DNA of 64,000 nucleotides from Hydrogenophaga sp. (GCA_016741995.1 JACVCO010000009.1:91996-155995); one strand, 5' to 3'. Positions 54,350 through 63,246 are shown, numbered from the stretch's first letter. Made by a program: numbers and translations. Notes: a model not told the origin generated them from the letters alone.

Positions 54350-55261
54350 TTACGCCGGCGCACCCTGGCGCTCGCGCGCGTAGCGGCTGGGCGGCTGCCC
54401 CACGTGGCGGCTGAACGCGGTGCTGAAGGTGCTGGCCGAGCGGTAGCCCACGCGGTCGGCCACCTCACCGATGGCGACATCGCCACGCCCAAGCAGCTCT
54501 TTGGCCAACGCCATGCGCCAGGCCTGCAGGTATTCCATCGGCGGCAGGCCCACGGCGCGCGAGAAGCGCTCGAAGAAGGTGGAGCGCGAGAGCGCGGCCT
54601 CGCGCGCCAGGGCGTCCACCGTCCATGCGCGCTCCGGGGCGCGGTGCATCCAGCGCAGGCCCACGGCCACGCGCTCGTCGGCCAGACCACGCAGCAAACC
54701 GGGCGGGGCGCCATCGCCGGTGGTGGAGCGCAGCGCTTCGACGAGCAGCACCTCCACCAGCCGGCCCAGCACCAGTTCGCGGCCCGGGCGTTGCGCGAGC
54801 GATTCGTCGCGCACCAGTTGCACCAGCACCGGCAGCCGCTCCACCCCGCGCACGTGCAGCAGCGTGGGCAGCAGCGATGCCAGCAGCGCGGCGTCGGGCG
54901 AGTCGAAGGCGAAGTAGCCACCGAGCATGCGCACGTCGGGCGGGCCCTTGCGCCGGCCGTGGCGCAGCTCCGCCTGCCGCGACGCCGCGGCCAGCGGATC
55001 CATGTGCACCGGCACCGCGGGCTCCAGGCCCGAGAGCGTGAACCCGGGCGTGGTCGGCATGAGCACGAAATCACCCGCTTCCAACGCGGCGGGCTCCTGT
55101 CCGTCCACCGCCAGCACGCAATGGCCTTCGAGCATGGTGCAGAAGCTGGGCTGCCCGAAGGCCGCGTAGCGCACGGCCCAGGCACCCGCCCCGCTGATCA
55201 CCTTGGAGAACACCGCGCGCGGGCGCAGCAGGGTGATGACTTCGGCCAGTGGATCCACCAT
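54350..55261 (-). CDS. AraC-family regulator (cupin_6 type)
   Basis: A 303-residue regulator with an N-terminal cupin-like sensor domain (VISGAGAWAVRYAAFGQPSFCTMLEGHCVLAVDG) and a C-terminal AraC DNA-binding domain (WTVDALAREAALSRSTFFERFSRAVGLPPMEYLQAWRM, then RVGYRSASTFSTAFSRHVG). It is divergent from a short-chain dehydrogenase, and two TTCGGACGA repeats begin 2 bp from its start codon. Confidence 0.88.
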   Translation of the reverse strand: MVDPLAEVITLLRPRAVFSKVISGAGAWAVRYAAFGQPSFCTMLEGHCVLAVDGQEPAALEAGDFVLMPTTPGFTLSGLEPAVPVHMDPLAAASRQAELRHGRRKGPPDVRMLGGYFAFDSPDAALLASLLPTLLHVRGVERLPVLVQLVRDESLAQRPGRELVLGRLVEVLLVEALRSTTGDGAPPGLLRGLADERVAVGLRWMHRAPERAWTVDALAREAALSRSTFFERFSRAVGLPPMEYLQAWRMALAKELLGRGDVAIGEVADRVGYRSASTFSTAFSRHVGQPPSRYARERQGAPA

Positions 55262-55262
55262 G

Positions 55263-55292
55263 TTCGGACGAATTCAAATGTGTTTCGGACGA
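55263..55292. repeat. Two 9-bp direct repeats, likely AraC binding sites
   Basis: TTCGGACGA at 55263-55271 and again at 55284-55292, 21 bp apart, i.e. two DNA turns on one face. AraC proteins bind such repeated half-sites. TTGTAG (55297-55302), an 18-bp spacer and GATATC (55321-55326) form a possible promoter just downstream, toward the dehydrogenase. Confidence 0.6.
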
Positions 55293-55366
55293 TGGATTGT
55301 AGATAGTCCGGCCGAGGCTGGATATCGTTGCGGCATCCCTTCAACGCAACACCAAGGAGTTCCCTC

Positions 55367-56137
55367 ATGAAAACCATCCTCATCACCGGCTGCTCGTCGG
55401 GCTACGGCCTGGAAACCGCGCGCCATTTCCACGCCAAGGGCTGGAACGTCATTGCCACCATGCGCACGCCGCGCGCCGGCATCCTGCCGCCCTCGCCGCG
55501 CCTGCGCGTGCTGCCGCTGGACGTGACGCAGCCCGACAGCATCGCCCGCACGCTCGACGTGGCGGGGCCCATCGACGTGCTGGTGAACAACGCCGGGCTC
55601 GGCCTGTTCGGCGCGTTCGAGGCCACGCCGATGGCGACCGTGCGCGAAATCTTCGAGACCAACACCTTCGGCACCCTGGCCATGACGCAGGCGGTGCTGC
55701 CGCAGTTCCGTTCGCGCCGCGCGGGCCTGGTGATCAACATCACCTCCAGTGCCACGCTGGCGCCGATGCCGTTGGTGGCGGCCTACACCGCCAGCAAGAC
55801 GGCGGTCGAGGGCTTCACCGCGTCGCTGGCGTTCGAGCTGGCGGCCTTCGATGTGCGCGTGAAGCTGATCGAGCCGGGCTACGCCCCCAGCACGCGCTTC
55901 ACGGCCAACGGCACCGAGCGCATGCAGGGCCTGATCCCCGAGGCCTACGCGCCGCTGGCGCGCGACATCTTTGCCACGCTGGGCCAACCCGCGGCCGTGA
56001 CGAGCGAGCTGGACGTGGCCGAAGCGGTGTGGCTGGCCGCGAACGACGCGTCGCCGCGGCTGCGCTACGCCGCGGGCGCGGACGCCGTGGCACTGGCGGG
56101 GCAGCGCGAGGGGCGCGACAGCGCTTTGGTGCTGTGA
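55367..56137 (+). CDS. Short-chain dehydrogenase/reductase
   Basis: A 256-residue classical SDR: cofactor motif TGCSSGYG at 7-14, NNAG at 74-77, catalytic Ser near 127, and YTASK at 140-144. AAGGAG precedes the ATG. The substrate is unknown. Controlled probably by the divergent AraC gene. The stop overlaps the GTG start of a patatin-like lipoprotein gene. Confidence 0.9.
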   Translation: MKTILITGCSSGYGLETARHFHAKGWNVIATMRTPRAGILPPSPRLRVLPLDVTQPDSIARTLDVAGPIDVLVNNAGLGLFGAFEATPMATVREIFETNTFGTLAMTQAVLPQFRSRRAGLVINITSSATLAPMPLVAAYTASKTAVEGFTASLAFELAAFDVRVKLIEPGYAPSTRFTANGTERMQGLIPEAYAPLARDIFATLGQPAAVTSELDVAEAVWLAANDASPRLRYAAGADAVALAGQREGRDSALVL

Positions 56138-57060
56138 GGCCGGCCGTCGGTTTCGCCGCTGTGGCGGCGTTGTTGTTCACGGCGCTGGCCGTGGGCGGGT
56201 GCGCATCGACCGACCCGGCCGCCGCGCGCGATCTGGCGCCGCGCGCGCTGACGGCGGTGCAAGCGGTGTCGTTCACTGGCGCCAAGCCGCTGAAGCCCAC
56301 CGTGGCGGTGGTGCTTGGGGGTGGTGGGTTGCGCGGCTTCGCGCACGTGGGCGTGCTGCGGGCGCTGGAAGAGGCCGGCCTGCGGCCGGACCTGGTGGTC
56401 GGCACCTCGGCGGGTGCCGTGGTCGGGGCGGCCTACGCCAGCGGCATGCGCGTCGAGCAGATCCGTGAGACCGCGCTGGCGATGGACGTGATGCCCTTGC
56501 TGGACTTCACCTGGCGATCGGGCGGGTTCATCCGCGGCGACCGCCTCGCCCAGTGGGTCGACACCCTCACCGGGGGCGTGCCGATGGAGGCGTTCCCGAT
56601 CCGGTTTGCCGCGGTGGCCACGGACATGCAGCACGGGCGGCCGGTGCTGCTCGACCACGGGGCGGCGGGGCGCGCGGTGCAGGCATCGTCCGCCGTGCCG
56701 GGCGTGAACGTGCCGGTGTCGCACGCCGGTGGGCACCTCGTCGACGGCGGCGTGACCAGCCTGGTGCCGGTGCGATTCGCACGAGCGCTGGGCGCCGACG
56801 TCGTCATCGCCGTCGACATCTATTGCCAGGGGCCGGGCGGTAGCGGGCTGAGCGTGCCGGCGGTGATGAGCCGCGTGTTGCGCACGCAGAGCTGCCTGGT
56901 GGCCGCGCCGGAGATGGCCGAGGCCGACGTGCTGATCGCGCCGACCGTCACCATGCCCGGCATGTTCGACCGTGCGGCCCAGGCGCGGGTCATCGAAGCG
57001 GGGCACGAAGCCGCGCGCGTGGCGTTGGGTGAGTGGCAGCGCCGCCCCGCGGGGGGATGA
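56134..57060 (+). CDS. Patatin-like phospholipase lipoprotein
   Basis: A protein of 308 residues starting with GTG (56134) that overlaps the dehydrogenase stop (GTGA). The N-terminus VGFAAVAALLFTALAVGGC is a lipoprotein signal with lipobox cysteine C23. The patatin domain follows: LGGGGLRGFAHVGVLRAL, nucleophile S92 in GTSAGAVVG, and catalytic D204 in HLVDGGVTS. Lipid-anchored patatin/RssA-like esterases are known in proteobacteria. It is the second patatin in this window (the other at 20477-21724 is cytosolic). Confidence 0.87.
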   Translation: MRPAVGFAAVAALLFTALAVGGCASTDPAAARDLAPRALTAVQAVSFTGAKPLKPTVAVVLGGGGLRGFAHVGVLRALEEAGLRPDLVVGTSAGAVVGAAYASGMRVEQIRETALAMDVMPLLDFTWRSGGFIRGDRLAQWVDTLTGGVPMEAFPIRFAAVATDMQHGRPVLLDHGAAGRAVQASSAVPGVNVPVSHAGGHLVDGGVTSLVPVRFARALGADVVIAVDIYCQGPGGSGLSVPAVMSRVLRTQSCLVAAPEMAEADVLIAPTVTMPGMFDRAAQARVIEAGHEAARVALGEWQRRPAGG

Positions 57061-57070
57061 CGGGCGCCGT

Positions 57071-57643
57071 TCAGGCCGGCAGCCGCGCGTACACGCAGGT
57101 GTTGCGCAGGCTGCCGTCGGGCGCGCGCTGGTGCTGGCGCAGGACGGCCTCCAGCGCGAAGCCGCAGCGCTCGGCCACGCGGCGCGAGGCGGCGTTGGCT
57201 TCGTCGGTCATCAGCTCCACGCGCTGCGCCTTCAGGCCCGAGAAGGCCCAACCCACCAGCGCATTCACGCCCTCGCTCGCGTACCCCTTGCCGGCTTCGC
57301 TGCTGCGCAGCCAGTAGCCCACCTCGGTGCGGGGCACGTTCCAGTCGGTGCGGTGCAGGCCCATCGAACCCACCACGCGGCCCGTGGCTTTGTCCAGCGC
57401 CAGCCAGACCAGATCCACGCGCGAGGCGAAGAAGGCTTCGCAGCGGCGCGCGCGCAACTCGGCGCTGGCCTGCGTGGGTTCCTCCGCCACCCACGGCAGG
57501 TGCCCGAGGAACTGGCGCAATGCAGGCACCGACTCGGCGATGGCGTCGTGCAGCAGCGGCCCGTCGCCGGCGCGCATCGTGCGCAGGTGCAGGCGCGGGG
57601 TGGTGAACTCGCGGGGGATGTCGAGCAGCAGGGGGTCGGGCAT
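57071..57643 (-). CDS. GNAT-family N-acetyltransferase (RimJ/RimL-like)
   Basis: A 190-residue acetyltransferase: TPRLHLRTMRAGDGPLLHDA at the start, VGSMGLHRTDWNVPRTEVGYWLRSSEAGKGYASEGVNALVGWAF containing the acetyl-CoA loop (SxxAGKGYA), then RVELMTDEANAASRRVAERCGFALEAVLRQ. The substrate may be a ribosomal-protein or small-molecule amine. It is convergent with the patatin lipoprotein gene. Confidence 0.88.
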   Translation of the reverse strand: MPDPLLLDIPREFTTPRLHLRTMRAGDGPLLHDAIAESVPALRQFLGHLPWVAEEPTQASAELRARRCEAFFASRVDLVWLALDKATGRVVGSMGLHRTDWNVPRTEVGYWLRSSEAGKGYASEGVNALVGWAFSGLKAQRVELMTDEANAASRRVAERCGFALEAVLRQHQRAPDGSLRNTCVYARLPA

Positions 57644-57707
57644 GGGGGTCGATCATGACACCGGCTGCGGACACAATGCGCACGAACAAGGCAGAGGGAG
57701 GTCCACC

Positions 57708-58289
57708 ATGCCGCAGTCCGGCACGCTCAAGGTCTGGAACGAAGACCGGGGTTTCGGCTTCGTCAAGCCGGCCGACGGGTCGGCCGATGTGTTCGTGCAT
57801 GTGAGCGCCTTGCCGCGCGAAGGGCCTCGCCCGCTGGTGGGCGAGGCTTTGCTGTTCGAGGTGGAACCCGGCCGCGATGGCAAGCTGCGCGCGGTGCGCG
57901 TGCGCCGACCGGGGCAGACGCTGCGCGAGGCCGCGCCCACCGCGCTACGCCCGGCACGGCGCCCCGCGCGCCGGCCTCCCGAGCGGTCGCCGTTGAAAGG
58001 GCTGATGACGCTGGTGCTGGCGGGGATCGTCGCGGTGTTCGGTTACACGCAATACAACGCATGGCAGCGCGCACGGGCGGTGCAGGCGCCGCCGCTTTCG
58101 TCGCCAACCCAGGCCCTGGCGCCACAGGCCCCAGCCAGTGCGGCTTCACCTTTCAATTGCGACGGCCGCACCCACTGCAGCCAGATGACCTCGTGCCAGG
58201 AGGCGAAATACTTTCTGGCCCATTGCCCGGGCGTGAAAATGGACGGCAACAACGACGGTGTTCCCTGCGAGCAGCAGTGGTGCCACTGA
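57708..58289 (+). CDS. Cold-shock domain - membrane helix - Excalibur domain protein
   Basis: A 193-residue fusion. Residues 1-66 are a cold-shock domain with RNP1 GFGFV and RNP2 VFVHV. A basic Arg/Pro stretch ([16 protein letters not shown]) leads to a membrane helix at about 96-116 ([18 protein letters not shown]). The C-terminal part ([18 protein letters not shown]...) is an Excalibur domain with the Ca-binding-like [10 protein letters not shown] and four or more cysteines. The topology suggests RNA binding inside and a Ca-like, disulfide-bearing domain outside. AGGGAGG precedes the ATG. Known in some proteobacteria as an uncharacterised fusion. Confidence 0.82.
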   Translation: MPQSGTLKVWNEDRGFGFVKPADGSADVFVHVSALPREGPRPLVGEALLFEVEPGRDGKLRAVRVRRPGQTLREAAPTALRPARRPARRPPERSPLKGLMTLVLAGIVAVFGYTQYNAWQRARAVQAPPLSSPTQALAPQAPASAASPFNCDGRTHCSQMTSCQEAKYFLAHCPGVKMDGNNDGVPCEQQWCH

Positions 58290-58315
58290 ACACGCATCTT
58301 TCACCAAGGACCGCC

Positions 58316-58780
58316 ATGACACGTCTGTTCCTGCTTGCGTTGGTGCTCACCGCCACCGCGGCCCGCGCCGAAGAAATCGGCTCCGTCGACACCGTGTTCA
58401 AGTTCATCGGGCCCGATCACAAGATCGTGGTCGAGGCCCACGACGACCCGGGCGTTCAGGGCGTCACCTGCTACGTCTCGCGCGCCAGAACCGGTGGCGT
58501 CAAAGGCGCCCTGGGCCTGGCCGAGGACAAGGCCGAGGCGTCCATCGCCTGCCGGCAGGTGGGGCCGATATCCATTCCCAAACCCATCAAGGCGCAGGAG
58601 GAGATCTTCAGCGAGCGCATCAGCCTCGTCTTCAAGCGCCTGCGCATCGTGCGCATGGTCGATCCGAAGCGGCACACGCTGGTCTACCTCACGTATTCCG
58701 ACCGCCTGATCGAGGGTTCACCGCAGAACTCGGTGGCCTCGGTGCCGGTGGACCGCGCCACGCCGATTCCGCTGCGCTGA
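58316..58780 (+). CDS. creA: CreA-family protein
   Basis: A 154-residue secreted or periplasmic protein with signal peptide [20 protein letters not shown] and the CreA core [41 protein letters not shown]. The function is unknown. AAGGA precedes the ATG; it lies 26 bp after the cold-shock fusion gene on the same strand. Convergent with ynfA. Confidence 0.92.
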   Translation: MTRLFLLALVLTATAARAEEIGSVDTVFKFIGPDHKIVVEAHDDPGVQGVTCYVSRARTGGVKGALGLAEDKAEASIACRQVGPISIPKPIKAQEEIFSERISLVFKRLRIVRMVDPKRHTLVYLTYSDRLIEGSPQNSVASVPVDRATPIPLR

Positions 58781-58795
58781 GGCGGATCGCAGCGT

Positions 58796-59113
58796 TCAGC
58801 GCGGCTGGAACGCGATCAGTCCCATGCCCAGCAGCGTCACCGCCACGCCGGCTGCGTCCCAGCCCGTGGGGCGCACGCCGTCCACCGCCCAGAGCCAGGC
58901 CAGCGACGCGGCGACGTAGACACCGCCGTAGGCCGCGTACACCCGGCCCGAGGCGGCGTCGTGCAGCGTGAGCAGCCAGGCAAAGGCCGCCAGCGCCAGC
59001 GCGGCCGGCACCAGCAGCCAGACCGTGTGGTGAAGCCGCAGCCAGGCGTAGACCAGGTAACAGCCGACGATTTCGGCCAGGGCGGTGAGCAGGTAGAGCA
59101 GGAAGGTGCGCAT
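58796..59113 (-). CDS. ynfA: YnfA/UPF0060-family membrane protein
   Basis: A 105-residue SMR-like protein of four helices: [20 protein letters not shown], then [44 protein letters not shown], the UPF0060 motif. It is likely an inner membrane small transporter; the function is poorly known. It is divergent from proA. Confidence 0.92.
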   Translation of the reverse strand: MRTFLLYLLTALAEIVGCYLVYAWLRLHHTVWLLVPAALALAAFAWLLTLHDAASGRVYAAYGGVYVAASLAWLWAVDGVRPTGWDAAGVAVTLLGMGLIAFQPR

Positions 59114-59176
59114 GGGAAGCCCGGATCGGAATGGGCGCAGTATGGGCCTGGGGGCGCGCGGAATCGGCCCCGGTGC

Positions 59177-59182
59177 GAAAAT
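59177..59182 (+). promoter_or_regulatory. -10 element of proA, predicted leaderless
   Basis: GAAAAT is followed by 8 nt (CCCGCCCC) and then the proA ATG. The start context is identical over 13 bp to that of mnmA. No ribosome site. Confidence 0.5.
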
Positions 59183-59190
59183 CCCGCCCC

Positions 59191-60471
59191 ATGAACGCGA
59201 GCAACACCACCGAACTCATGCACACCCTGGGGCAGCAGGCCCTGGCGGCCTCGCGCCTGATGGCGAAGGCCAGTGCGGCGCACAAGGGCACGGCGCTGCG
59301 CCGCCTGGCCGCGCTGCTGCGCGAGAGCGTGCAGCCACTGTCGGTGGAGAACGCGAAAGACCTCGAACGTGCCCGCGCCAACGGCCTGGCCGAGCCGATG
59401 GTCGACCGGCTCAAGCTCACGCCCAAGGTCATCGAAACCTGTGCCCAGGGCTGTGAGCAACTGGCCGCCATGGCCGACATCATTGGCGAGATCTCGGGCA
59501 TGAAGCAGATGCCCAGCGGCATCCGCGTGGGGCAGATGCGCGTGCCCATCGGCGTGTTCGGCATGATCTACGAGAGCCGCCCGAACGTGACCATCGAGGC
59601 CGCGTCGCTCGCGATCAAGAGCGGCAACGCCGCCATCCTGCGAGGCGGCTCCGAGGCCATCGATTCCAACCGCGCCCTGGCCGCGCTGGTGCAGCGCGCG
59701 CTGGTGGACGCCGGCCTGCCGGCCGATGCGGTGCAACTGGTGCCCACCACCGACCGCGCCGCCGTGGGCCAGCTCATCGCCATGCCGCAGTACGTGGACG
59801 TGATCATTCCGCGCGGCGGCAAGGGCCTGATCGAGCGCATCAGCGCCGAGGCCAAGGTGCCCGTCATCAAACACCTGGACGGCAACTGCCACACCTACGT
59901 GGACGACCCCTGCGACATCGCGCTCGCGGTGAAGGTGACCGACAACGCCAAGACGCAGAAGCTCAGCCCCTGCAACGCCACCGAAAGCCTGCTGGTGGCG
60001 CGCGGCGTGGCACAGGAATTCCTGCCCAAGATCGGCGCCGTGTTCGCGGCCAAGGGCATCGAGATGCGCGTGTGCGCGGAGAGCCGCGCGGTGCTGGCCG
60101 GTGTGACGGGTGCGAAGCTGGTGGACGCCACCGAGCAAGACTGGTCCGAGGAGTACCTCGCGGCCATCATCAGCATCAAGGTGGTGGACGGCGTGGACGA
60201 GGCCATCGCGCACATCAACCGCTATAGCAGCCACCACACCGACGCCATCCTCACCACCAACCATGTGCACGCGCAGCGCTTCCTGCGCGAGGTCGATTCG
60301 GCGAGCGTGATGGTCAACACCAGCACGCGCTTCGCCGACGGCTTCGAGTTCGGCCTGGGCGCCGAAATCGGCATCAGCACCGACAAGTTCCACGCCCGCG
60401 GCCCGGTGGGCGTGGAAGGCCTGACCTCGCTCAAGTACGTGGTGCTGGGCGAAGGCGAAGTGCGCGGCTGA
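59191..60471 (+). CDS. proA: Gamma-glutamyl phosphate reductase
   Basis: A 426-residue NADPH-dependent enzyme of proline synthesis that makes glutamate-5-semialdehyde. It has [36 protein letters not shown] and the catalytic cysteine C261 in [11 protein letters not shown], then [12 protein letters not shown]-type residues near the end. The length is normal. It is separated from holA, its usual neighbour in relatives, by 25 kb. Confidence 0.97.
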   Translation: MNASNTTELMHTLGQQALAASRLMAKASAAHKGTALRRLAALLRESVQPLSVENAKDLERARANGLAEPMVDRLKLTPKVIETCAQGCEQLAAMADIIGEISGMKQMPSGIRVGQMRVPIGVFGMIYESRPNVTIEAASLAIKSGNAAILRGGSEAIDSNRALAALVQRALVDAGLPADAVQLVPTTDRAAVGQLIAMPQYVDVIIPRGGKGLIERISAEAKVPVIKHLDGNCHTYVDDPCDIALAVKVTDNAKTQKLSPCNATESLLVARGVAQEFLPKIGAVFAAKGIEMRVCAESRAVLAGVTGAKLVDATEQDWSEEYLAAIISIKVVDGVDEAIAHINRYSSHHTDAILTTNHVHAQRFLREVDSASVMVNTSTRFADGFEFGLGAEIGISTDKFHARGPVGVEGLTSLKYVVLGEGEVRG

Positions 60472-60475
60472 CGCG

Positions 60476-60868
60476 ATGGCGATCCGCGTGGTGCGGCTCG
60501 GCAGCCCGCGGGCAAAGAACGAGGGCCTGCGCATCGGCACGGTGCGGCGCCCACCGCGGGGTGTTCCGAAAAGCGAGTTCGCCACGCAGGACTGGTACGA
60601 CGTCTGGTACCCCAACCTGGCGCCCGGCGTGGAAACCATGAAGCTCGGCCAGCAGGCGCAGACGCCCGCGGAGTGGGCGGCGTTCACGCGCCGCTACCGC
60701 GCCGAGATGGCCGAGCCCGGCAACGCCCACAGCATCGCCCTGCTGGCGGCGCTGTCGCACCAGGGCGATTTTTCCGTGGGTTGCTATTGCGAGCACGAGG
60801 CGCGTTGCCACCGCTCGGTGCTGCGCGAACTGCTGGTGGCCGCCGGGGCCGAGGTGGTCAAGCCCTAG
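60476..60868 (+). CDS. DUF488 family protein
   Basis: A 130-residue protein of the DUF488 type: AIRVVRLGSPRAKNEGLRIGTVRRPPRGVP, WYDVWYPNLAPG, and the C-terminal CYCEHEARCHRSVLRELLV with paired cysteines and histidines. The function is unknown. It lies 4 bp after proA and is probably co-transcribed with it. Confidence 0.88.
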   Translation: MAIRVVRLGSPRAKNEGLRIGTVRRPPRGVPKSEFATQDWYDVWYPNLAPGVETMKLGQQAQTPAEWAAFTRRYRAEMAEPGNAHSIALLAALSHQGDFSVGCYCEHEARCHRSVLRELLVAAGAEVVKP

Positions 60869-60877
60869 CGGGCCACC

Positions 60878-60883
60878 TATGAT
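60878..60883 (+). promoter_or_regulatory. Candidate -10 element for the YCII-domain gene
   Basis: TATGAT 28 nt upstream of the ATG at 60912. The same hexamer precedes the PPOX-fold gene at 8512-8517. Confidence 0.4.
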
Positions 60884-60911
60884 GGGCCGCTCCGCAGCGC
60901 CGCCCATCGCC

Positions 60912-61289
60912 ATGCCCGATTTCCTGCTCCTCTCCCGCGGTCAGTGGGACACCGACAAGTCCCCCGAACAGATCCAGGCCGCCATCGACGCGTTCTACCC
61001 CTGGTACGACCAGCAAAGCGCGGACGGCGTGTTCAAGAACGGCAGCCGACTCGGTGCCGGCACACGGCTGGTGACGCGTGAGCGCGTTGTCGACGGGCCG
61101 TTCGCCGAAGCCAAGGAAATCATCGGCGGCTACTGGTTCATCGTGGCGGCCGATCTCGACGCCGCGGCCCGCATCGCGGCGCAGAACCCCTGCCTGGCCT
61201 GCGGGCTGAGCTACGAGATCCGGCCGCTGGAGGGCGAGCGCGCGAGCGCGTACCGCGACAGCAGCGAAACCCCGGTGGCCACCCGTTGA
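60912..61289 (+). CDS. YCII-related domain protein
   Basis: A 125-residue protein of the YCII/DGPF type: MPDFLLLSRGQWDTDKSPEQIQAAIDAFYPWYDQQ, then RVVDGPFAEAKEIIGGYWFIVAADLDAAARIAAQNPCL containing the DGPF motif. Such proteins occur near sigma-factor or SRPBCC genes; the function is unknown. The ATG at 60912 is chosen over an upstream one that overlaps the promoter. Confidence 0.88.
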   Translation: MPDFLLLSRGQWDTDKSPEQIQAAIDAFYPWYDQQSADGVFKNGSRLGAGTRLVTRERVVDGPFAEAKEIIGGYWFIVAADLDAAARIAAQNPCLACGLSYEIRPLEGERASAYRDSSETPVATR

Positions 61290-61382
61290 GCAGCCGGGCC
61301 CCGGGTTGTCCGGGGTGGCGTCGAATTCCTGTGGGGTCACCCGTCGAGTGGTTGCCACCACCCCGAACCGAAAGGACCCGCC

Positions 61383-61448
61383 ATGAGCAACACCCTGCAA
61401 CGCCTGAATTTCTCCATCCACATCGCCGCATCCATCACGCTGGCCTGA
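61383..61448 (+). pseudogene. Short ORF, probable remnant of an SRPBCC (AHSA1-like) gene
   Basis: AAAGGA, then ATG and 21 codons (MSNTLQRLNFSIHIAASITLA) ending in TGA. SRPBCC proteins begin with F-S-(V/I)-x-I-x-A-(P/S)-x-E-x-V-W; the first 17 residues fit, then the reading ends abruptly. YCII genes often neighbour SRPBCC genes. It looks like a deletion that left the intact start region, but a real small ORF cannot be excluded. Confidence 0.45.
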
Positions 61449-61467
61449 CTGGAACCCTGCGCCGCCC

Positions 61468-61947
61468 ATGCCCACCTTGCTGCAACTCCTCGCCATCGCC
61501 GCCCTCGTGGGCGGCGGCCTCGTCACCGGCCTGCTGTTCGCTTTCTCGCTCGTGGTCATGCGCGCGCTGCTCGAACTGCCGCCGGAAGAGGGCATGTCCA
61601 CCATGCAGCGCATCAACCTGCTGATCGTCCGCCCCCTGTTCCTGCTGCCCTTTCTGGGCACGGCGCTGCTGTGCGTGGTGCTGGCCGCCGGGGCGCTGTG
61701 GCAGGGCGGCGCGGGCGCGTTGGCGCTGGCCGCTGGCGCGCTGGCCTACCTGCTCGGCCCGCTCGGCGTCACTGTGGCCTTCAACGTGCCGTTGAACAAC
61801 CGCCTCGCGCGTGTCGACCTGCGCGAGGCGCAGTTGCTGTGGCCGCGCTACGTGAACGACTGGCTGCGCTGGAACCACGTGCGAACCGCACTCGGCGCGG
61901 TGTCGATCGCCCTGCTGGCCTGGGGGCTGGCGGTGTCGCCGGCCTGA
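61468..61947 (+). CDS. DUF1772 (anthrone oxygenase family) membrane protein
   Basis: A 159-residue protein with four membrane helices: LLAIAALVGGGLVTGLLFAFSLVVMRALLELPPEEGMSTMQRIN, later LAYLLGPLGVTVAFNVPLNNRLA and WPRYVNDWLRWNHVRTALG, the DUF1772 signature (W-x3-N-x2-R). Fungal homologues oxidise anthrones; the bacterial role is unknown. Confidence 0.83.
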   Translation: MPTLLQLLAIAALVGGGLVTGLLFAFSLVVMRALLELPPEEGMSTMQRINLLIVRPLFLLPFLGTALLCVVLAAGALWQGGAGALALAAGALAYLLGPLGVTVAFNVPLNNRLARVDLREAQLLWPRYVNDWLRWNHVRTALGAVSIALLAWGLAVSPA

Positions 61948-61974
61948 ACACGTTTCCCGACAGGAGATAGCGCG

Positions 61975-62382
61975 ATGGACGTTGCCGCAATGCAGCAAGT
62001 GCTGGAACCGCGGTTCCCCGGCCTCATGGGCGTGCGCCTGACCGAGCTCACGCCCGAGCGCGTGGTGGCCGAGATGGTGGTGCGCCCCGACCTGTGCACG
62101 GCCGGCGGCATCCTGCACGGCGGGGCCTACATGGCATTTGCCGACACGCTGGGTGCGGTGGGCACCGTGATCAACCTGCCGCGTGGCCGCCACACCACCA
62201 CCACCGATTCCAGCACCAAGTTCATCGCAGGGGCCAAGGTGGGCAGCACCGTGCGCGGCGAAAGCGTGGCCCTGCACCGCGGCCGCACCACGCAGGTGTG
62301 GCAGACCAGCGTGTACAACGAGCAGAACAAGCTCTGTGCCGTGGTCACGCAGACACAGCTCGTGCTGGACCCCAAGGCCTGA
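61975..62382 (+). CDS. PaaI-family thioesterase
   Basis: A 135-residue hotdog-fold acyl-CoA thioesterase: GGILHGGAYMAFADTLGAVGTVINL holds the HGG motif and active-site region, then DSSTKFIAGAKVGSTVRGESVALHRGRTTQVWQTSVYNE. It hydrolyses aromatic or other acyl-CoAs; the physiological substrate is not deducible. GGAGA precedes the ATG. Confidence 0.9.
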   Translation: MDVAAMQQVLEPRFPGLMGVRLTELTPERVVAEMVVRPDLCTAGGILHGGAYMAFADTLGAVGTVINLPRGRHTTTTDSSTKFIAGAKVGSTVRGESVALHRGRTTQVWQTSVYNEQNKLCAVVTQTQLVLDPKA

Positions 62383-62415
62383 GCAGGGCAACACATTCAT
62401 CCACCGGAGACTCCC

Positions 62416-62778
62416 ATGACCTTTTCCATCGCCAACATCGTCGTGCTGCTCATCGCGCTGCTGCACGTGTACATCCTCGTGCTCGAGATGTTCCTGTGGA
62501 CCACGCCCAAGGGGCGCAAGGCCTTCAACCTCACGCCCGAATTCGCCGAGCAGACCAAGGTGCTCGCGGCCAACCAGGGGCTCTACAACGGCTTCCTTGC
62601 GGCGGGCCTGTTCTGGGGGCTCTGGCTCGGCCCGGTGGGCTTCAGCATCAAGGTGTTCTTCCTGCTCTGCGTGCTGGTGGCCGGCCTCTACGGCGCGGCC
62701 ACGGCGAGCAAGCGCATCCTCTTCATCCAGGCCATTCCGGCCGCCGTCGGCCTGGTGCTGGTCTACCTCGGCGTCTGA
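62416..62778 (+). CDS. DUF1304 membrane protein
   Basis: A 120-residue protein with four predicted helices; it opens with IANIVVLLIALLHVYILVLEMFLWTTPKGRKAFNLTPEFAEQTKVLAANQGLYNGFLAAGL, the DUF1304 signature. The function is unknown. It is preceded by CGGAGA and followed after 2 bp by a RidA gene. Confidence 0.9.
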   Translation: MTFSIANIVVLLIALLHVYILVLEMFLWTTPKGRKAFNLTPEFAEQTKVLAANQGLYNGFLAAGLFWGLWLGPVGFSIKVFFLLCVLVAGLYGAATASKRILFIQAIPAAVGLVLVYLGV

Positions 62779-62780
62779 GC

Positions 62781-63167
62781 ATGCCGCGCACGCTCATTTC
62801 ATCCGACTCCACCTTCGAGGCGGAGATCGGCTATTCGCGCGCGGTGGTGCAGGGCGACTGGGTGTTCGTCTCGGGCACCACCGGCTTCGACTACACCACG
62901 ATGACGATCGCGCCCGACATCGAAGCGCAGACCGAGCAGTGCCTGCGCAACATCGAGAGCGCGTTGCAGCAGGCCGGCGCCAGCCTGCGCGACGTGGTGC
63001 GCGTGAACTACGTGCTGCCCGATGGCGCCGAATTCCCCAAGACCTGGCCCGTGCTGCGCCGCTTCTTCGGCGACATCCGCCCCGCGGCCATGATGATCTC
63101 GGCCGGCCTGGCCGATCCGCGCATGCGCATCGAAATCGAGGTGACGGCGCTCAAGGGTGGGGGCTGA
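62781..63167 (+). CDS. RidA-family protein (second copy)
   Basis: A 128-residue Rid-family protein: VVQGDWVFVSGTTGFDYTTMTIAPDIEAQTEQCLRNIESALQQAGASLRDVVRVNYVLPD and the C-terminal MRIEIEVTALKGGG. It is of the RidA/Rid7-like group, distinct from the copy at 53395. It follows DUF1304 by 2 bp. Confidence 0.88.
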   Translation: MPRTLISSDSTFEAEIGYSRAVVQGDWVFVSGTTGFDYTTMTIAPDIEAQTEQCLRNIESALQQAGASLRDVVRVNYVLPDGAEFPKTWPVLRRFFGDIRPAAMMISAGLADPRMRIEIEVTALKGGG

Positions 63168-63246
63168 GGGCGCGCCAGGCGGGGCTTGGAATACCCCCCA
63201 CCGGCCCCATTTACACTGGCCCTCCCGCCCGGTTCCCCGCCCCACC

